Origin: Hymenoscyphus infarciens
Lineage: Eukaryota; Ascomycota; Leotiomycetes; Helotiales; Helotiaceae
Length of the DNA: 64,000 nt
Direction of reading: 5' to 3'
NCBI GenBank assembly: GCA_001414345.1
Contig: LLCB01000228.1
Coordinates: forward strand, 34,069-98,068
In this document: one piece after another, positions 55,233 through 64,000 of the stretch
Position numbering within the stretch: the stretch's first letter is position 1
How the letters are laid out: every line of letters begins with the position of its first letter
Made by a program: the position numbers and the translations under genes
Notes under the pieces: generated by a model
What the model was told of the DNA's origin: nothing
Database searches by the model: none
Seen by the model: only the letters and a program-made list of their open reading frames with translations

Positions 55233-56870
55233 ATGCAAGACGAAAACCCTCCCGAAGACCTCTACCCCTCCCTTTCACCAAACATTACACGCAAGGAAAC
55301 ACATCAAAGGGCTCACTCGACGAAATCGAAAAACTCCTCACTGCAGAAAGCATGCCCCGATTATTACACCGAGAATAATGCTGCCGTACAAGAAACTCCC
55401 TACCTCTCCTTCGAACCAGAAACAGAAACCTCACCAAGATCTGCCATCCCACCGGATGCACGCGCGATCTCTGCTGCAGTCGATCACCCACCAATCTGGG
55501 GACGCCAGCGTTCCAACACGACACTATCTCCCTCCCGCCCTCCGAGACTGAACCCAACCTCGCCCGAACGAAGCACGAGAAAGGAGAACATTGTCGAGTT
55601 CATGGCCACCCTTACGGGAGACAAGGACGGGGTCATAAAGGTTGCGGATAAATCGAAAGGGGGATTTGGATCTTGGTTCTCTGGGACTTCTGCACCTGTG
55701 CCTTTGGGGATACCAGTCGGAGAGACGGAATTACCACCACCTTCGAACGAACGATCGAGCTCGCCTGAACGAAGCACAGGGAAACTGAAGAAGAGACCGA
55801 CGATGCCTATAGAAGTATCCAAACCAGCGACGGGGAAAACCCAAACAACCGGCCTCTTCGGATTCTTCTCCCCAAAATCCTCCTCACCAAATACCGATAA
55901 AACGAAAGACCTCCCAAAAGACATCATGGACGATGAATTCCTCTCCCTCGATATAAATACAGCCCTCTTCCCCAACGGCACCGCAGACCCCTTCTCACCG
56001 GCTGCATTCAACAACCTCCTCATGAACGCCGAAGGCCTCCTGCTTAAACTCCAAACAGCATATAAACTCCGCACCCTCTCCCTCCACGAAATTACCGCCG
56101 AGAAATCCGCCATGGCAGAGGAATTAGATGAAGCAGGTACACGAGCACAAATGCTCAAATCACAATTGGAAGACATGGCAAGCAGAGTTTTGGAACAGGA
56201 TATCGCTATTGCGGAACTGGCGACTGAATTATCCCGCGAGAAAGCCGCACGGAGTTTGGAAAAGGCTGCGAGGGAGAAGAGTATAGCTTTGGTTCAAGCA
56301 AACGCTAGACTTTCGCAACAAAGTGTTCCTGAGATTACGGAGGAGGATCTGGGGATTGAGAATGCCGTTAGTCCTATGGCGGGAAGGGGGAAATGGAGGG
56401 GAAGTGCGGATTTGAGTGTGGAGGGTGAGAGCGATGCGGAATCTGGGGGTGCGGAATCTGTCTTCTCGAGGAGTAGAAGTCCTACTTTTACTATGAACTC
56501 TGTTTCTACAACAGAAAGTACACCGGAGATACATCAAGCGGCTTTTGGGAGGATGGTTGCTAATACGAATCCCCCTACCACACGACCCAAACATATTACG
56601 CAGCAGAAGAGTACGTTTCAGAAAATCATGTCGAATATATCACCGATCGTTGTTGAAGAAGCGGGGAAGAAGAGGGGCAGCTGGGTTGGAAATGAGGGCA
56701 TCGGAATGGGTGAGGAGGGATGCAGTAATTGTCGGGGGAAGGATGCTAGTGTTGCTTGGGATACGGTGGGCTTGTTACGCGCGGAGAACAAGGAGTTGAA
56801 GGAGCAGGTTGGCAGTATGGAGGAGGGGGTTGATGGGGCGCTTGCGGTGCTTTATGGGTATGGGCTGTGA
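55233..56870 (+). CDS. Serine-rich coiled-coil protein of unknown function
   Basis: Single exon, 545 residues, start MQDENPPEDLYPSLSPNITR. The first half is disordered and rich in Ser, Pro and Thr (STRKENIVEFMATLTGDKDG is the best-ordered part), with several SPER/SPK motifs that would suit proline-directed kinases. Residues about 265-375 form a coiled coil (AFNNLLMNAEGLLLKLQTAY, then AMAEELDEAGTRAQMLKSQL and AIAELATELSREKAARSLEK). A second Ser-rich part follows, then a short conserved-looking C-terminal helix containing the CSNCRG pair and TVGLLRAENKELKEQVGSME. No signal, membrane or known enzymatic domain. Probably a cytosolic or cytoskeleton-associated adaptor; family not recognised. Confidence 0.7.
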   Translation: MQDENPPEDLYPSLSPNITRKETHQRAHSTKSKNSSLQKACPDYYTENNAAVQETPYLSFEPETETSPRSAIPPDARAISAAVDHPPIWGRQRSNTTLSPSRPPRLNPTSPERSTRKENIVEFMATLTGDKDGVIKVADKSKGGFGSWFSGTSAPVPLGIPVGETELPPPSNERSSSPERSTGKLKKRPTMPIEVSKPATGKTQTTGLFGFFSPKSSSPNTDKTKDLPKDIMDDEFLSLDINTALFPNGTADPFSPAAFNNLLMNAEGLLLKLQTAYKLRTLSLHEITAEKSAMAEELDEAGTRAQMLKSQLEDMASRVLEQDIAIAELATELSREKAARSLEKAAREKSIALVQANARLSQQSVPEITEEDLGIENAVSPMAGRGKWRGSADLSVEGESDAESGGAESVFSRSRSPTFTMNSVSTTESTPEIHQAAFGRMVANTNPPTTRPKHITQQKSTFQKIMSNISPIVVEEAGKKRGSWVGNEGIGMGEEGCSNCRGKDASVAWDTVGLLRAENKELKEQVGSMEEGVDGALAVLYGYGL

Positions 56871-58432
56871 GTGTTACGAGGTGGTGTGAAAGAACTAGTG
56901 TTGGAGTGCGAGAGGGTGGTTGAGTGGTGTTTGGTTTTCTATTCTCTTATATCATCTTGGGAATCGGGACGGGATATATTTCGCATTGGCATTACTTGCA
57001 TTTGCGTAGGGATAAATTGCATGGGATAGCTTGGGTTTTATGAATGGGGTATGGGATTTCTACACCACCGCTCGACAAAGATATCGAGGGGGAACCTTTT
57101 TTGGATTGGGTCTCATTTGTTGCTTTCACATATCGACATGGCTATCTTCATCGTCACAAAGGGAAAGAAAAGAATTACAGGGAGAAGAAAGAAGAGAAAT
57201 TGTTGTTAGGCCCACCTTTAGCTAGCTATTGATACCCGGGTGGTTTTCATCTCTATTTTTTTTTAAAAAAAAAAACTTATAAAAAAAAACCAATAAATTG
57301 AACCGAAACTCCTCCTTCTTTCTTGCCTTGTCGCCTGTTTGATGAACATCTGGACTGGACTGAAAATTGGGAGACCCGGAGAGCTGGCAGTTGGGGATGC
57401 ACCTAGGGATTCTAGGCCCACAGCTGGGGTGCCCGAAATTTGGGCTTCTAGTGCATTTTGCACGTACTGTGCTCGAGTATCTCGGAGGGACTCCCAGCGG
57501 TTGAATATATGATGGCTAACGGAGCTGATGCTCTGTAAAGTGCCCTCCCCGGAGGATGCTCATTCGCGGTCAGTTCAAATTAGAGCAGGCGAGCTTGTAG
57601 AATATTCTCTGAGCCCTGAGTTACAGGGAGGCTTCCCTAAAATAGGGCACCCTCTGCCGGGACGGGCGCTCTGAGCAAAACTGTACTGAAAGAAAATTTG
57701 AACACTCCTTCACAGATATTTAGTAAAATGTGTAAAAATTACTGACTTGGAATTCTTCTGGGCTCTCTTGAGGATACTGTTGTCGTGTGAATAGGTGCGA
57801 AATGCAGTGGGGTTTATAGAGAGAGCAAGAAAGGAAGAGAGAGATAGGCTCTGCCGGGATTTTTTATACTCTAGACACTGTATAACGAAACGGAGTTTCT
57901 ATACTCCTCGTAACTCAGAAAAATCCATAAAAAATGTAGAGGGAATCAGAATAGACTCATAACAATTGTAGCAGTTCTTGTATATTTTGATTACGTTATT
58001 GCTACGTAGTAGTTCAAAGTCTCGAAGAAAAAGCCCGATTTAAGAGGTCGAGAATCGGACGTTTTTTCCGTCCCGGCAGACACAGGATATCTTACTTCGA
58101 TATATCATATTGCCTAACATTTCTCCGTCGAGTAAGCCAAGAGTAAGCACCTAGTAAGCTGCTAAAAAAAGCCACCCACGTGCCACTACCCCTGCCTTTC
58201 CCTCGGATTCTTCCCTAACTGAAGCCAGTGGAAATTTGTTTGACGGAGGCGGATTGGTTCTACTTGGTTGGTCAAATTTACGTCCCGGACTCGTTGAGTA
58301 GTAGTTTTTCTTCAGAAAATCGGCTTTTTATAGATGAACAGGTATAGCTGCGCTTAGATCGATTAAGATCTTTTTTGTTTCTCCCGTCACTTCTTAACTC
58401 TGACAAAAACTTCTATTCGTTCTTGATTCATC
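56871..58432. other. Spacer with inverted repeats and a TAAGC motif cluster
   Basis: No gene supported. Contains the poly-A/T stretch near 57258-57290, a candidate 428-bp element with short TIRs (57653-58080) and a small TAAGC motif cluster at 58130-58160 like that at 5990-7050. Confidence 0.5.
57653..58080. mobile_element. Candidate small TIR element (13-bp TIR)
   Basis: TCTGCCGGGACGG at 57653-57665 is matched inverted by CCGTCCCGGCAGA at 58068-58080. A further copy of the core TCTGCCGGGA lies inside near 57851. The interior is AT-rich and non-coding. TIRs this short can occur by chance, so the element is tentative. Confidence 0.4.
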
Positions 58433-58569
58433 ATGGTTCTCAAAACCATCCTCCTTACCTGCTTTCTCTCTCTTATTGTTCAACACTTTCACCCGCCAAA
58501 AGAATGAGTATAGACGGAGAATGTGGAGGCAAGAAACCATTGTTCTGTTCGTTACAAGTGGAAAAGTAA
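58433..58569 (+). pseudogene. Secreted chitin-binding-like gene start with frameshift
   Basis: From the ATG at 58433 the frame reads MVLKTILLTCFLSLIVQHF, a plausible signal peptide, then meets TGA after HPPKE. One frame over, the same DNA continues TLSPAKRMSIDGECGGKKPL then FCSLQVEK and a stop. SIDGECGGKKPLFC resembles the start of a hevein/CBM18 domain (SPDGTCGG.NG.TC), so this may be the 5' end of a chitin-binding protein gene broken by a frameshift. The remaining domain is absent downstream. A short intron could also explain the frame change. Confidence 0.35.
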
Positions 58570-59128
58570 CTTCCTCTTAGTTTATGGTTGGAGCTTCGTT
58601 TCTCGCTTACACATCAAAGCCGACAAACTTTCCAGTGCTCTCCCTATTATAGATCTATTCTACTTCGTTTTTTACCTTAACCTAGTTAAATCTGACTAAA
58701 AGGTTGTGATGTTGCAACTTTCAGGCAGCTTACTTAATATATAATCATTTCTAGTAGTTTGACTCAGCGTAAATCCAGTTCTTGACCTCGAGGCTCTAGC
58801 CATTTTATAGATTCCGCTTCAAGCACTCCTCACATTTGTCCTACCTTCATCACGAATTTGAATAGTATTCGTTTTGATGGACCACCATTGCGACTTTGGA
58901 GGCTCAGCACGTCGTGTGACTTATATCTCAACCACAGCACTTCTCGACTTGTTCTAATACGAGAAATGGTTGCTCAATCACTCAAATACTATATTTGAAA
59001 GCAATAGAAGAAACGACGGAAAGTACGTTATTCTCATAAGAGCATTCAATGTATTCATGTGTTACCCCCCATGTTGCCGTTTTGTTTTATGTACCACCCC
59101 CCATCCCCAAAAATTACATGCACAAAAT
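58570..59128. other. Intergenic spacer, no gene seen
   Basis: 3' flank of the S41-type protease gene. No motif or repeat of note. Confidence 0.45.
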
Positions 59129-61701
59129 CTAATTAATAGACACCTTCTTCCCATGTCTAACATACCAAAGCGGATCCCTCTGCAACTCCGCCCTCTTCCC
59201 CGTCGGCCGTCTATGAATCGGCGTCCCCTTCACAACCCCACTCTTCCTCTTCTCAATTTCCCCATCCACATCTCTCTTCTTAATCCCGCCCGCAACGCAC
59301 TTTCCCCCCTTGAACGCAGCAGTAGCAGCCGACTTCCACATAGCAGTAATATCATTAACCATAGCGGGTGTGTAGAATAACCGACAATCCGCCTCCTCAT
59401 AAACGAATTGCGCAGGTAAGCCATCATTAACATGATCCCGCAAAATGGCGTCGCGGACGTTAATCCCGTTACCGGCTGATCTTGAGACGGGGGTGCTGGT
59501 TATCGTTTTCAAAGCTGCGACATCGTCGGGGGGAGTGGTGAAATTTGCGTAATTGATCGCTGTCTGCGCGACAGAAAGGATGTTTGGGAAGGAAAGGATT
59601 TGCGCTCCTTTCACACCACCGATAGCTTGCACCTGTCCTTTTTGCGGACGACCACCCATCATGATGACTTTTACGCCACCTTGGATACGCATGAATTCCG
59701 AGAACAGGGTGCATGTTGAGGCGCAATATCCGTCAGTTAACATGATGATATCTTCCGCTGCAAATGGTTGTGTGAAATTTGTTCGAGAACCATAGCCTGT
59801 GATATCCATCCCCAACCCATAAGTGTTGTTTATGGTTGTAACTGGGTCATCGAGATTCCATCGGAGGAGCTCCGTGAACTTGTCGCCGCGGAGTTCGACA
59901 GGACCGAATTTCGCTTCGAAATTCTCGAAGGGTTGGTTGGTGATGTTGTAGTCGTAGCGGTAGTTGAAGTAGGTTTCGTAGATGTTAATTAACGTCGCAT
60001 CATCTGAAGTTTGGGGATTAAAACCTCCGTCTACGATATCGGAGTATACGTGTGCTGCCTCGAGGAAGGTATCGCTTTCTCGGAGTCGGGAAAAGCCATC
60101 TTGGATTATATCTGGGAAAAGCTGACGGAAGAGATCATATCCTTGTAAGATATATCCTCCTCCATTGACACTAAGATCAATGACCAACTTGGTTTTTCCA
60201 GCCGCTTTTGCTTCGGCGAAGAAGGTTTCGGCAAGCCCTTGGAATTCGTAGGGTTGGTCTGGTTCGAAGTTCAGAACGCTGAGGACTGCAACATCTTCGA
60301 ATCCTGTTTCGTTTATGTAATATCCACCGATGGAAAGATCATCGAGGAGAATTTGGGGATCTGGGTATCCTGGAACGACTGCGCCACTGGGTGCTGCCTC
60401 TTCTGCTACTTCGGCTTCTGCTGTTGAGAAAGCACCAGGTCCGAATTTTTTGAAGAATGATGATCCATCTACTACTCCACTCCAGTTGCTCAATACGTTG
60501 GCTAGGTTTTGGACGGTCTGGGTGGTTCCGTTTTCGAATGTGTATGTGGTGTTCTCTCCGGGGTAGATGAATCTGGAGAAATTATTAGCTCTCGTCTTTC
60601 GTCCCCTGCAATTGGGACTTACCTTGTTCTACCAGCAGTAGACCAGAGTCCTCCCACCGAAGCGCCACTTCCAGAAATTGCCTTGGAATAGAAAAGCGTA
60701 TTATAACCTGCATCGGCATCTTGATTGAAAGTAGCCGAGAAGATGAAATCTTGCAAAACCTTGGTAGCTTCTTCTCCATTTATTTTCGTGATTGCTGATG
60801 CCGAGTCGGGCGAGGAAGAGATGTCATCTTTCAGGTAGATCTGCGGGAGTGAAGTTCCATCCTTGCTGACTGAAACTAATGAAGTTGGCTTCACCCATCG
60901 GAGACCATTTGAAAGTACATCAGGATAGAAAACTAAATGTCCATCGTGTGCCTTGGCGAAGATATTGTAGAAGTCTAATTCGAAAGCTGCCTCGTTTGCA
61001 TATGAATCGGCTTCGAGCTTTACTTTTACTGAAGCTAGGTATCCGAGAATATCGTGCGGTGGGTAGAAGTATGTGGAAGGGGGGTCCTTCAACCAAGCGA
61101 GATCTAAAGATGTCAGCCAATTGAAATGTTTTGACAGGCCGAGCCATAAATTGCGACATACCACTTTGCCACTCCAGATAAGGTTCAATCTCATTCACTA
61201 GTTTTAGTGCAGCTTCCTTGTTTAGTGGAACTGAATTGAGGCACTCTTGAGCAAGTTTGGCGGGAACTGTTGGAGTGGCTAAAATGATTGTTAGCCTTTC
61301 TATAAACACAATTCGTCGTAGTTCTACGTACCTGATGGGGCAGTGGCCACTTGAGAAGCAGATAACTGGCTAACACTAGCACAAGCAGCACCTGTAGCAC
61401 TTGGACCTGTTGTCGTAGCAGAGGTGGATCCGGTCGTAGTAGTCGCAGCAATACAATTACAGGCGCTCGAAATTCGTACGGTCAAATTGGCATTCCGGTT
61501 CTGCTGGCATGCTTCGACAGCATAGGTAGGAATTGCTGAAGCTGCAACCACGGTTTTGGTGAAAGTTCCACAGAATGCCTGGGCAGACTGGAGACGACCT
61601 GGAACTTGGGTAGCTCTCAATGCTCGAAGGCAATTATCGGCATCACAGGCAGCTGAAGCCAAACTGGCCACGAACAGAACTGCACCTCCCAAGTAAAGCA
61701 T
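59129..61701 (-). CDS. Secreted S41-family (CPAF-like) serine protease
   Basis: Exons (minus) are 61701-61332, 61278-61162, 61103-60623 and 60572-59129; introns 53, 58 and 50 nt; 803 residues. Signal peptide MLYLGGAVLFVASLASA, then a Cys-containing N-terminal segment and a Thr/Ser linker. Exon 3 starts DLAWLKDPPSTYFYPPHDIL. The large exon 4 carries the S41 tail-specific protease core: GKTKLVIDLSVNGGGYILQG, then AAEDIIMLTDGYCASTCTLF with the likely nucleophile Ser in CAST, and GGVKVIMMGGRPQKGQVQAI. The C-terminus has basic pairs (IKKRDVDGEIEKRKSG) that could be Kex2 sites. It probably cleaves extracellular proteins. Such S41 proteins are common in fungal secretomes (family knowledge); the substrate is unknown. 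Confidence 0.9.
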
Positions 61702-62670
61702 TGTGTTGCTGGACGACACAAGAAGTGAACGAGTGGGAAGAAGTGAGCTGGAGCTATATAGCTATGCTGTCCAGGATATCTACCTGGTTATCACCCTGGG
61801 ACATGCATTCACTGCTGCAGTCTTGCTGCACTGCTACAAGCAGCTTCTCCATTGGGATAAACAAACCCTCGAGCTCTCGCGCCATTCATAGGACAAATTG
61901 GTGTGTCTAGCATGGCAAACTCATGTTGACAAGTGCTTTGACCCCACGAGGTGATACCGACACGATAAGGACGGTTCAACAAGCTCAAGGAAGTTAGTTG
62001 ATTGGCTCAATGGGAACTTTTTGTACCTGCGCCGAGGTGTACAGAGGTATACAGCTGGTTGGAGGTCCCTCAGAAGCACCGTATAGACATGGGCCATTCT
62101 TGCTGCACGCCGGGCTTTTGTGCTCCAATTCCAGCAAGTGCATATATGTAATTGAGGGGTAGAAAAGAGCAGGTGGGGAATTCATCCATGGGATAAGCGG
62201 CATAATTGCGTTAAATTATAGTTGAGGATCGACGTCGACTAAGGCAGGATGCTCAAAAAGGAAGGTTGATATTGATAGCCGCTGTGCCTGAATGAGGAGC
62301 TCGACAGAGCTTGCGAATTGGACAGCGATTCCTGCAGAGCACGAGTCGCCCTTCAAGACTGGAAACTACCGTCGAATTCATTAAACTTGCTCCTTTCCAC
62401 GAGAGTTTCCACGTAACGAATCAAAGGTAAAAAAAGGGGGCTCAACTGCTTCCTATTTTCTCTTCAATTGAAGCTTTCAGAGCAGCGAGCACCCTTGCGA
62501 TGCTCGGAACCACAAGAGTGCTTTGGCCGCGGATCATCTCGATAGCGGAGATTTCGCCCGTTTATCAAACTTGGGATCTAAAGAAAGGAGCGGGAGTTGA
62601 GAGAAACTTCTCACCAAAAAAAAGGAGTGGCGGCAGTAGGCTGACTGCGGGGTACATTTTAGACATTTTA
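61702..62670. other. Spacer between the protease promoter and the satellite
   Basis: Contains the likely S41 promoter. No gene seen: short frames 61703-61891 and 62500-62715 carry no motif. The transition to the satellite at about 62660 is abrupt. Confidence 0.5.
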
Positions 62671-64000
62671 AAGCTATCTTCTAAAACTACTTTTACTTAT
62701 TTACTAAGCTTATAAATAGGATAACTTTATTATTATCATAGTTCTAAAAATAATCTATAATATTAGCTAAATATATTATTTAAAATTTAAAATAAAAGTA
62801 GTCTAATAGTAATAATAGTAAAGCTATCTTTTAAAACTACTTTTAATTATATATTAAGCTTATATATAAGATAACTTTATTATTATTATAGTTCTAATAA
62901 TAATTGATAATATTAACTAAATATATTATTTCAAATTAAAAATAAAAGTAGTCTAATAGTAATAATAGTAAAGCTATCTTTTAAAACTACTTTTACTTAT
63001 ATATTAAGCTTATATATAAGATAACTTTATTATTATTATAGTTCTAATAATATTATAAAATATTAGTTAAATATATTATTTAAAATTAAAAATAAAAGTA
63101 GTTTAATAGTAATAATAGTAAAGCTATCTTTTAAAACTACTTTTACTTATATACTAAGCTTATATATAAGATAACTTTATTATTATTAAAGTTCTAATAA
63201 TATTATAAAATATTAGTTAAATATATTATTTAAAATTAAAAATAAAAGTAGTTTAATAGTAATAATAGTAAAGCTATCTTTTAAAACAACTTTTACTTAT
63301 ATACTAAGGTTATATATAAGATAACTTTATTATTATTATAGTTCTAATAATATTATTAAATATTAGTTAAATATATTATTTAAAATTAAAAATAAAAGTA
63401 GTCTAATAGTAATAATAGTAAAGCTATGTTTTAAAACAACTTTTACTTATATACTAAGCTTATATAAAAGATAACTTTATTATTATTATAGCTTTATTAT
63501 TATAATATAATATTAACTAAATATATTATTTTAAATTAAAAATAAAAGTAGTTTAATAGTAATAATAGTAAAGCTATCTTTTAAAAGTACTTTTACTTAT
63601 ATACTAAGCTTATATATAAGATAACTTTATTATTATTATAGCTCTAATTTTAATTTTAAATATTAACTAAATATATTATTTTAAATTAAAAATAAAAGTA
63701 GTTTAATAGTAATATTAGTAAAGCTATCTTTTAAAAGTACTTTTACTTATATACTAAGCTTATATATAAGATAACTTTATTATTATTATAGCTCTGATAA
63801 TATTATAATATATTAGTTATATAAATTATTTAAAATTAAATATAATAGTAGTCTAATAGTAATAATAGTAAAGCTATCTTTTAAAACTACTTTTACTTAT
63901 ATATTAAGCTTATATATAAGATAACTTTATTATTATTATAGCTTTATTATTATAATATAATATTAACTGAATAAATTATTTAAAATTAATAATTAAAGTA
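62671..64000. repeat. 150-bp AT-rich tandem satellite, continues beyond the window
   Basis: A unit beginning AAGCTATCTT recurs at 62671, 62821, 62971, 63121, 63271, 63421, 63571, 63721 and 63871, that is, exactly every 150 bp for nearly nine units. The unit is extremely A+T-rich (sparse G/C in AAGCTATC, AAGCTTATATATAAG, AAAGTAGTCTAATAGTAA) and contains a HindIII-type AAGCTT and palindromic TATATATA. Copies differ by point changes, the first being the most divergent. The array has no coding potential and ends with the window. Confidence 0.95.

Noticed and set aside
1..64000. Secondary-metabolite gene cluster
   Set aside because: No PKS, NRPS, terpene synthase, P450 or transporter set is present; the genes are functionally unrelated.
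1..64000. CRISPR array, bacterial operon or ribosomal RNA genes
   Set aside because: No regular repeat-spacer units, Shine-Dalgarno-linked genes or rRNA signatures; spliceosomal introns show this is eukaryotic nuclear DNA.

Overview
The window looks like nuclear DNA of a filamentous ascomycete (Pezizomycotina, plausibly Leotiomycetes; this placement is an inference from gene content). Nearly every multi-exon gene has short introns (about 50-100 nt) with GT..AG ends and CTAAC-type branch sites. Gene content is fungal (Zn2Cys6 factor, YTP1-like protein, serine-rich cupredoxin, GT31), and gene islands alternate with AT-rich, apparently RIP-degraded repeats. There is no operon structure and no sign of a biosynthetic cluster.

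Layout. 0-2.1 kb: 3' part of a cAMP phosphodiesterase gene (+). 2.1-7.4 kb: gene-poor, with a decayed ACC-synthase-like aminotransferase fragment (4.7-5.0 kb) and a field of TAAGC motifs and inverted repeats (6.0-7.1 kb). 7.4-10.4 kb: a very long secreted cupredoxin-like serine-rich protein (-). 12.0-12.5 kb: small basic protein (-). 14.8-15.7 kb: secreted Asn/Gln-rich protein (-). 17.5-18.8 kb: fibrillarin (+). 19.9-20.6 kb: a four-exon small coiled-coil protein (-). 22.6-24.0 kb: two-RRM protein (+). 27.4-29.0 kb: GT31-type glycosyltransferase (+), flanked by two related MITE-like elements. 30.1-32.7 kb: membrane-anchored alpha/beta hydrolase (-). 33.2-33.6 kb: AT-rich block. 35.4-37.9 kb: Zn2Cys6 factor (-). 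39.0-39.3 kb: a terminal-inverted-repeat element carrying telomere-like CCCTAA repeats. 39.8-42.9 kb: YTP1-like membrane protein and a secreted jelly-roll-like protein (both +). 44.2-45.1 kb: F-box-like protein (+). 45.9-48.5 kb: several gene remnants (hevein-type chitin-binding domain, an orphan open frame, a MIR/PMT-like fragment). 49.5-50.7 kb: coiled-coil protein (+). 51.9-53.8 kb: 5-aminolevulinate synthase (+). 55.2-56.9 kb: Ser-rich coiled-coil protein (+). 58.4-58.6 kb: another chitin-binding-like remnant. 59.1-61.7 kb: S41-type protease (-). 62.7 kb to the end: a 150-bp AT-rich satellite that runs off the window.

The intact genes serve general functions: cAMP breakdown, rRNA 2'-O-methylation, heme synthesis, glycosylation, proteolysis and the secretome. 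The most distinctive material is between genes: the element with internal telomere-like repeats, the highly regular 150-bp satellite, and the decayed genes, one of which has an apparent CGA-to-TGA (RIP-type) stop at a conserved arginine. All exon joins were derived by hand from splice signals and reading phase, not from transcripts.
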